64,000 bases of DNA from Bursaphelenchus xylophilus (taxonomy: Eukaryota > Nematoda > Chromadorea > Rhabditida > Aphelenchoididae): assembly GCA_904066235.2 (NCBI GenBank), contig CAJFCV020000003.1, positions 9,300,001 through 9,364,000 on the forward strand, given 5' to 3'. The translations under genes were made by a program, and so were the position numbers. Every line of letters begins with the position of its first letter. The first letter of the stretch is position 1. This document shows, one piece after another, positions 46,301 to 58,493 of the stretch. The notes under the pieces were generated by a model, which saw only the letters and a program-made list of their open reading frames with translations, searched no databases and had not been told where the DNA came from.

Positions 46301-49300
46301 GGGCGCCGCCGAGATATCGAACGATTTTTGCCGCCGAGAGAGCACGCTAAACGCGGAGGGCGGTCAGAGAGAAAAACACTTTTTGTCCATAACTTTACTA
46401 GTTTCGTGCGTTAAAAATTGATTTTTTGTGGCAACATTACCCTCTACGGTAGAAATAGGCATGACACTTTTCGTGCCAAAATTCGGCAAAAAGTGTCAAA
46501 TTTTCGTCAACTTTCGATCTAAAAATATCGGTTTTCCTGCAAAGCGCGAGCTAGGATTTTCGCATATATTTTCGAAAAAATTATTCTAAACTTGTGCCAA
46601 GTTTCATCAAAATCTGAGCGTCGCACTTGGAGTACTTTCCCTGTCAGTTGAGAGCTATTGTCATCAAAATTTATATTTTTAACGCCTATTTTATTTATCT
46701 TCAGGAAGAACCATTGAGCCCAAAAACCCAAAAATTCTTATTGAGCTGCATCAACGACTGTGACGAAGTTTCATTTACGACAATCGTCTTTGGAAACGAT
46801 CTACATTCCTCGGACATTTCGCATTACTTGCCCGGGGATTGGGAGGACGAAAAGGAGAAAAGATTGGCCCATTTTCAAGTAGGCTTAATATGAAATAAAA
46901 ATAACCAAAAAAAACTTCAGTTAGCCCTTGAGAACCTTCCAAAAAACCGAATCTCCCTTGTCCGCCATATCCAAGAGATCGCGGACGACGCAAAACATTT
47001 CCTCAACGAATCGATGAGAATATTCGGGATTAAAAAAGAGTCCGGCGATGAGGTTTTTCCATGCTTCAAGACCGACGGAGGTCTTTATAACGACGGAGTT
47101 TACGCATTTCATCGACAGGAAACTTTGTGGAATGGATTGAATGAGTAAGTTGGAGAGAGTACACAAAAGTTGGAGAGCGGGCAGAGCGAAAAAAGTTTTT
47201 TGGCGATATTTCTGCCAATTTTGCTTCAAACCAAAAATTTAAGATATGATTTTTAATGAAATAATATAAATTTTTACTGAATTTCATGAAAATATGAGTG
47301 TTTCATTTCGAAAATTTCCTTGTAGAAAATTTGAAAATTATCTCACTTCTTTTCTGCTCGTATTTTACAATTTTTTCTCTTTTCCAGATTCCTGGAAACC
47401 GAATTCCCCAAGCATTTCGGGAAAGTCCTCAAACTCTTCAACCTCGAAATCGACCAACATCTCCGTCTCCGCGATGACTATGACTCCTCCGAGAAGTCCG
47501 AAGAAACATATCTCACCATGTCCACCGAGTCTTTGTACGATCTACGGGTATTTGAGAACCAGGTGACTGCCCGAGGCGCAATTTCGGGGCTGGATTCGAT
47601 ACAACCGACCGAGCGGTTGGCTGTCAATCGACATTTATTGGGATTCTTGCGTAAATTGCAAGAGTGCGTGATCAAAATTCAATTTAATCCGCCGGAACAA
47701 GCGAGGAATCTGACAAAACCTTGTCGGAAAGTGAGTTGATGATTGTTTTGGGAAATGTAAAATACGGGGTAGTTAAGTGAGGCAAAACAATTTTAATTTA
47801 AATCATCAAAATCATCAAAATAAAAGAAAAAACTAACAGGGGAAGTACTCCAAGTGCGACGCTCAGATTTACTTTAAAATTTGCACACACGTCGGGTATG
47901 GACTAAATCTCAGTTCCTGAAAGTTTTAGCTCGCGCTTTGCGGGCGCCGCCGAGATATCAAACGATTTTTGCCGCCGAGAGAGCACGCTAAACGTGGAGA
48001 ACCGTCAGAGAGAAAAACGCTTTTTGGCCATAACTTTGGCAGTTTCGTGCGGAAAAATTTGATTTTTTGTAGAAACATGATCCTTTACGATTGAAATAGG
48101 CACGAAACTTTTCGTGCCGAAATTCGACAAAAAGTTCTAAATTTTCGCCGACTTTCGATTTAAAAATCTCGGTTGTTTCTGCAAAGCGCGAGCTAGGATC
48201 CTCGCATATAGCTTAGAAAAAATCGTTCTAAATTTGTGCCAAATTTCATCAAAATCTGAGCGTCGCACTTGGAGTACTGTAAGTTTCAAGAATTCAAAAA
48301 AATCCGGAGATTTTTAGATTGCACTTTACAGAAATATGTTATTTTTAAAATAGTTTTTGGTAAGAATACTCCAAAAAAATTCGACAAAAAGCTTTGTGTT
48401 AGGCAGATTTTTTGGACATAATCAAAAAAAAATTAAATAAAAAAAAACTTTTTTGTAAAATACGATACACGACATTTCAACTTTCAGATGATGATGTCAT
48501 ATCACACAGTCCTCTACAACGCTCGGACTGTCTCCAAAACAGTGTCCAGCGAAGCCCTAAAGGACTTTGACACGGGTATAAAAGGGCTGACCGCTGTTCT
48601 GCGGAAGTTGAAATACGATATTGCGGGGAGTATTTTTACCATAAATAACTACAACGTAGATTTGAGAACGTTCCGGAGATTGTATAAGTAAGTGAATTTT
48701 GAATTTTTAGAACTTTAAATTTAGGGGTTTTACAGTGCAAAATAGTCTTTTTTGATGATTACTGAAGGTAAAAAATGACCACACAGTGCGATAGGAGTTG
48801 TCAAAATTTCTTGCATTGTGTATAAAAATTATGAATTTCTATTTTTTTGTATTCCAAAATTTTAATTTTTTGAAAATCTATTGCACTGTGCAGTTCGAAA
48901 TAAAAAATTTTTGCACAGTGCAGAAATTTCAACAGAAAGAAGATTGCACAGTGCGCGCTGTCGCCAAGAATAAAATTGTTTTTGCACTGTGCATCTTTTC
49001 GCCGGAACCTCGATTGCACAGTGCAATGATGTTTTCAATTCGCACCGTGCAAAAAAATGAAGACTTTTTTCGCACAGTGCAGATTTTTAAAATTCATTTT
49101 TTCAGACCTACTCATTGAAAAATTGTAAAATACGCATTAGCTTCTTTCTTTTTTCAGAGAAGGGGGCAAAGGGAACGAGCTGTTGGTGGAATTGCTTCGA
49201 TTCCGAAAGTTTATTCAATCCGGCGCTGTGGACGAGATCAAAAAGTTCGTTGAGTCCGTTGAAGAGGCCGTTGAAGCAAGGGATTCTGTGCTGAAGGAGT

Positions 49301-49918
49301 TGGATATGACACCGAAAAATGCTTCAGTTCAACCGATGAAATTTGCGCAAGAAACCGCCAAATGTATGGCAAAAATGGTGGAGGAAATTGAAGTGATTAG
49401 GGTAAGTTGGCAAAAACTTTATTTTGAAGAAGAATTTATTTGAATATAGTGTTTATAACTCAATAATTTGCTGTCTTTTATATACATCTCAAAGCCTTTC
49501 GTATCTTCAGAAAAGTCCAATGATCCGCGCCGAGCTAATGTCCCGCATAATTCACGCGGTTACCGTAGCCCAGTCCTACTCACCTGGCCCCGAATATGAT
49601 CGGTATGATATATTACATATATTAATCCATTTCCATACATTTAAGCTTATTATTTAACAAAAATTTTTAAAGTTTAATTTCTCTAATTGCCCTATTTTCA
49701 GAGTGAATCTCCTCTTTTTGAAGATTTATTTCGCCCATTTCAAAGAGGAGATGATTACACAAGAGCGTTCGTATAACGTATTCTTATTGCTGGCCGAGAT
49801 CGGAGGTACCATCGGATTGTATGTGGGCGCGGCCTTACTGAGTGTCGCCGAGACCGTCGTCTTCTTCTTTGAGAAGCACACACTCAAACAACCAATGACC
49901 AAACGACCGCCGGCATGA
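43394..49918 (+). CDS. DEG/ENaC/ASIC-family sodium channel subunit with enlarged ectodomain
   Basis: Eleven exons (43394-43776, 43852-44022, 44669-45143, 45719-46015, 46705-46878, 46921-47144, 47388-47730, 48488-48687, 49158-49401, 49511-49602, 49702-49918) give about 939 residues in phase. The cytosolic N-terminus is Arg/Ser-rich. TM1 is ILWSILLIFFFALTIYQ (about 128-145). The ectodomain has family hallmarks: NGLCFLVD, RPGPESTLQLLLN, a C-rich block (CQWLAKIKDVRDRCKCEP) and CINDCDEVSF. TM2 is LLLAEIGGTIGLYVGAALLS (about 895-915), followed by a short cytosolic tail. The family forms trimeric, amiloride-sensitive sodium channels. Usual length is 500-800; here about 420 extra or divergent residues lie between the CINDC motif and TM2. 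The usual Gly-x-Ser filter reads Gly-Ala-Ala. Introns carry several repeat copies. Confidence 0.93.
45164..45401. mobile_element. Family A MITE, copy A8, right end missing
   Basis: Starts CAGTGGGGGCCTGATCCAGT after TA. It follows the family sequence to GGTACGTTTTTTGCCATT near 45400 and then loses the terminal repeat. It lies in intron 3 of the DEG/ENaC gene. Confidence 0.75.
46198..46644 (+). repeat. Family B repeat, copy B4
   Basis: Starts GGAAGTACCCCAAATGTGAC and ends CGCACTTGGAGTACTTTCCC before TGT. It lies in intron 4 of the DEG/ENaC gene, in forward orientation. Confidence 0.85.
47836..48280 (+). repeat. Family B repeat, copy B5
   Basis: Starts ACAGGGGAAGTACTCCAAGT and ends CGTCGCACTTGGAGTACTGT, having lost the TCCCC of the terminal repeat. 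It lies in intron 7 of the DEG/ENaC gene. Confidence 0.82.
48781..49090. repeat. Cluster of GCACWGTGC palindromes in DEG/ENaC intron 8
   Basis: At least seven close matches to TTGCACWGTGC occur within 310 bases, at about 48781, 48882, 48912, 48944, 48982, 49013, 49041 and 49071. Spacing is irregular (20-50 bases). The units are separate palindromes, not one tandem array. Confidence 0.7.
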
Positions 49919-51757
49919 TGAAATTTGAGAGGAATTTTGAGGAGTGTATGGAGCAAAAATAGTTTTTTAGGGATGTAAATACATATTTTAGAAGTTTAAA
50001 GTTTAATTTCGCACTGTGCATTGATCATTGCCATAGAAAATATGTTAGGAAGTGTGGGAAGGCCAGATGATGAAGAAACTTAGCTGGTCCCGATAAAGTT
50101 ATAATTTTAAGACACTACTAGTCTCTCCAGAAAGTGCGTAGATTTTTTGCCGTACGCCGCACCGTGCACAAAACCCCTTTTTGCGGCGTGAATTTGACCT
50201 TCCGCACCGTGCAAGTGCAATATCGCAGCGACACAAGTTTTTCTCAACAGAGTGGGCGCGAATTTTGGGCGCGCGGAAAGAAATTGCACAGTGCAAAATG
50301 TTTCCAAAAGGATCGCATCGCGCAACATGCACAATGCGGAGCAAAAAATCGCTGGACTGATTTTTGGCGTTTGCACCCTGCGAAAAAAGTCAGGGCGAGC
50401 GACAGCCGAAAAAAGCCTATTGCACGGTGCGAAAAGCAAAAAAACTTTTGTTTTCACAGTGCGTGTCGCCGATTTCAGGTTTTGAGAGAGAACGCAAAAC
50501 TTGGAGAGTCGGTCCGAAAAATCTTTTTGACAAGAAATTTTTCGCCTAGCAAAAAAATTTTTTTGTTGGTCGAAAAAATTTTTGTTGGTTGAAAAAAAAT
50601 TTGCCGAAACACTCAGCTGATAAACATTGGGATCCGGTTTAGGTCATTTCCGCCGGTCTGAAGACGTTTGTTTATTCTCCAACGTTGAAACTTCTACAAA
50701 TACTATAAAAATACCGCCGTTTCGACGTAGGTCCGGTGTATCTTTAAAACACCCTCAGGCAAAAAGGCAAACAAAGCAAAAAAGAAAAGTTTTTCGCCGG
50801 TTTCAAAGGCAATGCACAGTGCGGAGATATTTTTTGTTCGTTTTTTTTTAAATACGATGAGATATTGTGTTACACATAATGGTGATACGAAAATACCGGT
50901 GACTAATTTCTAATTTTTACTTTATCATTTTTTATATTTAATTTTTTGCAATTGCAATAAATTTGATTACATTTATTTTAATTTTTACAATGTTTGAAAT
51001 TCAATATAATTTTTGTCGCACATTGAAAGTTGGCCTTATGTAAATACAAAATGGCCAAGTTCTTATATTCGGAGAATCTAATTAAAGTAAGTAAATGGCA
51101 GTAAAACTATTTTTGTCATCGGGGTATTTTTGTTCTTTGCCCTAATAAGGGTAATATTCAAATTAAGAGCAAGTTAAATTACGGGGTCTTACAAAAAACG
51201 TGAAGGAAAGTGGAAGGCTATAACTTCCGGCGGAGGCGGCGCAGAGACTTCGTATTTGAAATATGTATTTTTAAAAGACATAAGTTTTTGTCTACGAAAT
51301 AACAAGCTCTTAAAATTCAAACTGAGGTCGCTACGACCTTCTGAAGTAGAGGAATTTCTACCCCGAAAACCAGGTTTTTTCGGTTGAAAATGATCGAGAA
51401 ATTTCAGTCTTTTTCGGTTGAAAATCATCAGGAAATGTCGGATTTTTTGGGGGGTTTCGATATTACTATGGAGAGAAAACAAGTAATACATAGCAGTCAG
51501 GCCCATATTTTGGATTGAAGGAGGGCATAGTGTATTAGTCGTAAATTGAATTTATCCAACGTTTTCAAAATTAAATGAGTTTCAAGACCTTCTGAAGCTA
51601 TCATATTATAGGTGCTAGAAGTGTGGCTTTCTATTATAATTTTCCTTATGTTTTTACATACACATTGTGCCAAATATGCCCACATTTATCTCTCAAAATT
51701 TCAGCTAACGCCTTGCATGAGCAGCCGAGATTTTCAAATTTTTTTCTACTGATGAGA
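49919..51757. other. Gene-poor region with a second GCACWGTGC cluster
   Basis: From about 50011 to 50826, matches and near matches to GCACWGTGC recur (near 50011, 50158, 50203, 50284, 50421, 50453, 50812). No DEG/ENaC poly(A) hexamer was identified. Open frames at 50134-50592 and the opposite-strand frames arise from this GC-richer patch and show no protein motif. Confidence 0.45.
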
Positions 51758-52194
51758 GAGTGTTAAAAATGAGAGGATCGGTTGGACAAAAGTCCCGCTT
51801 TTTGGCAATGTATTTCTCGATTATTCTGGAAGAAATAGATTTTTTATGTGGGTGTTGTTTACCACGTCAACGCGCTCTGAAGCAAGTGGTTGATCTTGTT
51901 AGCTTCATTTTCAATATGGTAATCCAATTTTCAATTTTCCGGTACTTGAAGCGCATGTAACAAGGATGTTTTCGGATGCTCATGGTCTTTAGCCCACAAA
52001 CAAAATTTTTAATTTGAAAAAAGCTATTTGCCATACATATGCCATTTCAGCGTTCTCTGAAATTTGTTCTTACTGCTAGGGTTTTCGTTATGTCTTTAGC
52101 GAAAGTTCAATCTTATCATTTGCACGTACACTTCATGCTTCGCCGGTCTTTGTTCATAATCTTTGAGTTGAAATCCAATTAACTTTTTGAATGT

Positions 52195-52409
52195 CTACCC
52201 ATCAACCCGTAGACTCCAAACTTTTTTGTTAACGAACAGCTGTTTTGGAAGGCTACAAGGACCAATGCTAAATAAGATGTCTGGCATATTATCCGTGGCC
52301 CAAAAAGCGTATGGAGCGTTTTGTTTTGAGACAAGTCCCAATTCATACGGAATATCGCTTGTCTTTTGGAGCTCCCCAAACAAGGAGCTGCACGCTGAAT
52401 AATGAACGG
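52195..52409 (-). CDS. Possible last exon of an unrecognised gene
   Basis: A TTATTCAG acceptor (minus strand, near 52410) is followed by a GC-richer open stretch encoding CSSLFGELQKTSDIPYELGL, then VSKQNAPYAFWATDNMPDIL, ending KVWSLRVDG-stop. A second frame is also open through most of it. I found no upstream exon to join. It could be part of a real gene, a transposon fragment, or chance. Confidence 0.25.
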
Positions 52410-52499
52410 TTTGGTGGTACGTTTGTGGGGAAGGAAGTAATTTTATTTTAAAAAAAATTATAATGGTAAACTTTGATGGCAAAGAAAATTTTAGCAAAA

Positions 52500-54150
52500 A
52501 TCTTTATCTGTCACAAACAAGTGATCGTTGTAGCCTAAACTTGCCGTTAGTTTCAATCGCATGCCATAAACAGCTTGTTGTTCCAGTTTTTTTATGTTTG
52601 TGGGCACAATGTCTGTGAGTAATCAGATACTTGCCGCTCGCCTTTTTTTTATGAACTCGTCTTGTTTGTTTCCGCCCGGATAAATTTACCCTAAAAATGT
52701 TTCCTTATTAATTTACTTCCCTGTATTGCATTTAACTGTCTGGTGAGAATACGTACATATTTTGTCGAGTCATCTTATGGGTATTAATGTTAGATTTTGC
52801 TCAAAAAAGGTTATGGCAAAAGAAAGGCGGGCTTTCACGGTGGACGTTTATCGTCTTTGTGATTATAAAATACAGTAGAATCTCCCTGCAGCAAAGTTCC
52901 CTACTGAAAAATCTTCGTTAACCAACGATTTCTCAGCTCTCAAAAATTAATATTCCGCCAAGAAAGAACTGCGTAAAACAAATAATTTTGAAGCAGATAA
53001 ATTTTGTAGCTTTCTGGGAGAAGCTCGCAGATTTTTTACCGATGTAGATCGTTGCTAAAATCTTTGATTGCCCCTTTTCGGCGACACCTTCAATATTGAA
53101 CGCCGTTTTTCCGAGAGAGAATAGAAAACGAAGATAGTCGGCCAGACGAAAAATGATTTATGCCTATTACTTTTTAGCTTCCTAATTTTTTGTCATAAAA
53201 ACTGCTTACATTGAATTTTTCTCTTTGATTAAATAAATTAAAATTTTCCATAATTAACCTTATTTTCCTTCCATTAATTTTGCTGTCCTTTCAAGGCCAA
53301 CTTTATTACGCTCTCTGACCATTTTCCTAACATAATTGTAATCATACATCCTCGTACAATTAAGACTACATTTACGTTTAATTTTCTCATTGCTGTCTAT
53401 GATTACGAAGTAAAAAAGGGTTGTTAGAGCTGACCATATTCCTGTAGTTTTCCATATTAATTTATTCTCGTAGAGAGCGTAGAACATATTTTTGCATATT
53501 GAATTAGTGACCAGTTCGCCTATATTGCGTTGGAGTATAAATAAGTAGCAAACAGAACTCCTTTGGAGGTCTTGGGCGGGATTTTTGGGAGGTTTTTTTG
53601 GCCCTTTGTCGTTGGTTAGGGGATAAAATATGGTTGTGATGAATGAATTTTTTTTTGATTGCATATCCCGAAAGGAAGAAATAAAAAATTTTTTGCAAAT
53701 TGGATGAAAATCCCCGAATATTTTAGCTATTTTTTGCTAGTACTTTTTTCTAGGTCGACTCGACAGAAAAATACTTTTGGATTTTTTGTTTGTGATGAAT
53801 TGCCAAATCGAAGTGGAGCCCGATATATCCTATTTTTCACGTCAATCCAGCGCATTTCCTGAACCATTTGGACGTTTCGTCCACATACTATCGATTTATC
53901 AAAAAATTTTTTAGATTTCAAAATTTTTCAAAAAATTTTTAAGCACAAAATTGGTCCTAAAAATCAACAAAAATTTGGAACGTAATTTTGTGGCCAGAAA
54001 GCAAGCGTTTGTCCCGGATAGCCAAGAAAAGCAGAGCCAAAAATTTTTCTCCAAAATTCTTTTTGTGACGAAACGCCACATGGACTAAATCTTCGTCAGG
54101 AAATAGCTTCCAATTGCGCTGAATTGACGTGTAATCTGCATTTCCTCCCG
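52500..54150. other. Gene-poor region with a weak inverted repeat
   Basis: At 53832-53882 the sequence CACGTCAATCCAGCGCATTT with GGACGTTTCGTC is mirrored imperfectly near 54065-54145 (GACGAAACGCC...GCGCTGAATTGACGTG). A 134-codon minus-strand frame at 53263-53664 has no recognised motif. Confidence 0.35.
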
Positions 54151-56009
54151 CGCAAACGCACTTACGAAAAATTAAGTATTAATCTGCATAAGGAAGTTCC
54201 CTACCTCGGAGGTCAACATAAATTATGTAGACTTTTGTTTGGTCTTATAGTACACCAGCTGAAAAATAGAGGCACTCGCTTGCATATGTGAACATATATA
54301 TATGCCGGGGTACTCAAAATTTCTTTTAATCTTTGAAGGAAATATTGGTTTGCGGTTGGACTTGTTATACTCGAATAAGTCTGGGGTTTTTGAAAATTTG
54401 AAAATGTGAAATCATAAATTTTAAATTGTGTTATGAAGAAATAACCCTAAAAGAGTTTAAAATGGAAAGTCAGTAAACTGTTTCACATAAAAAAATTGTT
54501 TTGACCAAAATTAAGGCCATATAAAACAATTAGAAAAGGCTAGGAAAGCATGTGTTTTTATTTTCAAGTCGCGTTATGCAAAAAACTCTTTAAAAAATCC
54601 CAAAAATCTGTATTTTTTCAAACTGGTTTTTATTCTTAAACCCTTTTTAAATGTTTTCCCCTCCGGCCAGACATTCTTTATAATAATATCCCGGCAAAGT
54701 TCACCCTCTTTTCGTTCTCTATGGATGTCTACGAAAAGTTTATGAAAAGTTAAACACCCGCTTCCTTACCATTTATCTCTCGCGGTTCCGGATAAACTCC
54801 TCCTCCCTTATGTAAAATGCGTTTTTTTACTTCTTCAGGAGTCTCTCCACGTTCTGAAACCATGTAGATGCTTGTGAAATGACTCCTTAGTCCATCAAAA
54901 TGAAGGGAAAATTAGCTTCCGGTGTTTAACTGGAGCAGATCTTTGGGCATGTCATACCTTTTGGGCTGAGGAGTTTACTTACATTCTAGCTAGGAGCAGA
55001 GGTTGAGACTGGCGTGCAATTTTATTTTCATCGTTGCTGATGTGAATATAGCAGGCTCTTTCAGTGGGGTTCCAGTTTTTTCATTTCCCCAAATTTACAT
55101 TATTTTCAGTTTTTTGTCTATAAGTTTTTTAGTTCTTCACCAGAAAGTCTGGCTTTTTTTCATATGTTACATTACATATGTTAAATATAGAAGTCGACCC
55201 TAAAACTTTTTGACAAAAAAAATCTCAAAAAATAGAACCCCTTTTTCTACACACCCGATCAAAAAATCTCGTTTATCCCCGAAAACGTACTTTTAAATCT
55301 GAACCTACTTGAACTTGATGCTGTTTCCGCACGCAGAAGAGGATTTGTTTTTCTCCGGGAGTAAAGAAGCAATGTCTTCAGCCGAAGACGTTACAAGTTC
55401 TGTTTTTTCCGTGGCAAATTGAAAAATATGTGTGTTTCCTTATTCGGGTATAATCATATGTAATGAAAGTCGGATTTTAGCAACTAATTGTAAGATCTTT
55501 TGGACGGCTATTATTTATCTACATACGTGATAACGAATTACTTGTTTACGTACGTATTCGACATTTCTTGACCTCATATTTTGAAAAAAATTACATTCTT
55601 ATGTCATCATCTAATGACATTAATTAACGCGTTTATCTGTTTACTGGATAAAAAGACAAAGCTATCGACGATTACGGGGTTCAGAATTTAAATTACACGG
55701 GTAAAAGAGGGCGTTTTATCCTTATTTCTTGCTTCGCTTACAAAATACAACCCTCTTTTAGCCTAAACTTTTCCGTGAGATCTTCGATTTTAATTAAATT
55801 TCACTTCACTTTGCAGGACAGTAGAAATATAATTCTTCCAATTCTAATATGCATACTTTGCAGCTGCCATTTCTTTAACCTTCCTTTTCCGCATACAGAC
55901 CAAAGTGCAATAAGTTCTGTTGAGCTCAAGTTCCCAAAGATCCCGTCTAATCAATTTTTAATGTATTTTTGCTCCTTTCCTTCCTTATTCGCATAACGAA
56001 TTCTTAGCA
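54151..56009. other. AT-rich intergenic region, nothing recognised
   Basis: Short frames only. No splice-site pattern, RNA gene or repeat end was identified. Confidence 0.45.
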
Positions 56010-57480
56010 ATAGGAAAGCTGATATTGGATGTGCTGGAAATGCGACGCTAAATTGCAGTACGTAAAAGTTGGAAAAAGAAAATTTGTAAGACATATGCGA
56101 GATTCTTAACTCGCGGTTTGCAGAAACATGCGAAAATTTTAGTACGAAAATGAATAAAAATTTGAAGACCTTTTTGCTAGTTTATGCATGAAACATTTCG
56201 TTTTAATTTTTACTGCAGAGGACTCTACAAAAAAAATATTTTTTCTCACGAAATTGGCATATTTATGGTCGAGTTTTCTCTGGAACTACTCTGCTAAGTT
56301 CACGTTTCCTCTTGTCCGCAAAGATCGTAGAATATATTTGTCTTGTATCATGAGCTAAAATTCTCAGAAATTGATAAGGTACCTAAATATGCATAGCAAT
56401 TCTGCAAAATTTTGAGTAAATGTGAGGATCGCATCTTGGACACGTGCAAACTTGAAAAGTAAAGGATTTATCGGAGAAAAAAAAGCATTTGTAACTAGGT
56501 AATCTTATAATTACTTCTTCTCAAGCCAATTTGCACTTGATTAGAAGGCGATTTGTTTACTGTATGTATAACAAAGAAGAAGATTTTTAGGATTTTTTTG
56601 GGGTTAATATTTGAAAATTCATTACATTTCGCGACTACTTTATTAGATTGTATTTTTCCGTTAAAAATTACAACAATGTTTTTTATGTGGTTTAAGGAAA
56701 TAAGTAGATTTGTTTGTTTGTACTGCTAAATCGACAGGTCGTATCTTGACAGCCTTCCCAGTAAAAAATGTCTTACTGTGTTACAAGGGATGTGTTTGGA
56801 GTGCGGTGCCATTTATTAAAGCATTGTGCACAGACTGTGCCTAGGTTGTATATGAAATTACAGGGTGCGGCAATTTTTCGGCCGGATTTGAATTGGCTAT
56901 AACTTTTTTATTTTTTGGCCAAATGTAAAAATTCTTTTTTTCCCTGAATCCATAGACATCCCCATTTTGTTTAATACTAAATATATACCCATTTATTAGA
57001 TTACAGTAAAAATTCAAGACAAAGAACAAGCTCTAATTTTCACTGCTGAAAATGGAATTACCCCTAGTGCGACTCTCAGATTTTCTTTAAATTTTGCACA
57101 TATGCCGGAGATAGGTCACATATCAATTCCTGAAAGTTTCAGCCCGCGTCTTTCAGGGGCTGCCAAGATAAGATATTCAACAGTCTTTGCGGTCAGAAGG
57201 GTACATGAGTGGTCACATAGAAAAACGTTTAGGCTCCAGTTTTGTGCCGAGAAAGCTGATTTTTTGTGGAAATGTCACGGCTTTGCAGAGGCCGTGACAC
57301 TCAACGATCTTTTCCCAATTTTTCATGGATAAACTCGCAAAAAATGACAACTTTGCGTCAACTTTGGGACTAAAATTTTTTATTTTTTCTACAAAGAACG
57401 ACCGGAGAATCTGGCATTTAAAAAAAGTCTAGTTTGGCCAAATTTCATCGAAATATGAGCGGAATCGCTTCGGATGTTAA
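56010..57480. repeat. Two strongly decayed family B copies
   Basis: About 56020-56440 keeps GCGACGCTAAATTG, a degraded CTCGCG block and GCAGAAACATGCG. About 57050-57480 keeps GTGCGACTCTCAGATTTTCT, CAATTCCTGAAAGTTTCAGC and CATCGAAATATGAGCG. Both have lost clear termini. They show that family B has been present a long time. Confidence 0.55.
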
Positions 57481-58262
57481 TACTTTTTAGTTATTATTAT
57501 ATTTTCCGCAAAGTTCATTTTTAATGTGGCATAATATAATATAACGACTAGACCTGTTTTGGACTCGTTTAGATCAGACTTTGGTCTTCGAAAGTGCAGT
57601 TATTTAATTTTTTTTTGACAGCACAAAGCTTTCATTTTTTTTGAATAGGGCATTGTGGCAAGGGAAAATATTTATCAGATATACAGCATGTGGATTTTTA
57701 AATTTGCAAAAATTTAATTAGAAAATGAATATCTTATATTTTATGACATTTTTTTATTATAAAACGCGGATATTTCTGTATAACGCGGTTGAGAATTTTC
57801 TCAAAATTCTTTGAAAATTCTCTTTTATTTTATTTTTTTCAAAAACTATGATGTCCTTCCTATACGATGAAAAATGGCCCGCTAATGTCATTATATATTC
57901 CTAATTTCCCAGATTTACCTTATTTACAGTTCATTCTTTGATTATACTACGACCTTCAACAATTCCATTTACTTTCTTGTAATAATTGAATTCCAAAAAC
58001 CGACTATTTATATGTTGTACCGAGTATTCTTGTCTGGTAAAATCACTTTTAAACATTTGATTACCTCAATTTCTCTCCCTCACTTTTTCTTTGTATTTAT
58101 TCATAGCGGCATAAAAATTGGTGTTTCTGTTCCTTGGATTAATTTTGAGGACAATGAAGGCTCTTAGAATTAGACTTGACATCACTGCAGCTGGATGTAG
58201 CGAATGGTGTGAGTTGGGCGAATTAAGCCAAGAAAAGACGGAAAGTTTGTGTTCCCGGGCAT

Positions 58263-58493
58263 TTATTTGGGATTACTTGAAGTGAGGGTGGGCTGGCGGT
58301 GACGTGATGACATCCACAGGGATAGAAGATATCGGAGTTGGTGGGGATTAGAGGAAACCCGGGCCGGTAATGACGGGTAGAGGCGACTGAGCTGAGCAAA
58401 AACCGGATTTGTGGCTGTAATTTGGGCCGGCTTGGTTTGGAAAAGTTTCGCGTAAAAACTTTGGTCTAATTTATTGATGTTGGAAATTTCCAT
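58263..58493 (-). CDS. Possible small gene or exon, unrecognised
   Basis: ATG at 58493 opens 76 codons (MEISNINKLDQSFYAKLFQT, then Ser/Pro-rich sequence ending LTSSNPK-stop). A TTTTTTACAG acceptor lies one base before the ATG on the minus strand, as for a spliced-leader gene. GC content is higher than the surroundings. No motif, signal peptide or homologue recognised. Confidence 0.35.
   Translation of the reverse strand: MEISNINKLDQSFYAKLFQTKPAQITATNPVFAQLSRLYPSLPARVSSNPHQLRYLLSLWMSSRHRQPTLTSSNPK

Noticed and set aside
50134..50592. 152-codon plus-strand frame after the DEG/ENaC gene
   Set aside because: Competing frames on both strands and the GCACWGTGC cluster explain it; no protein motif.
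53263..53664. 134-codon minus-strand frame
   Set aside because: Lys/Asn/Ile-rich with no motif or splice context; kept only as a note in the region entry.
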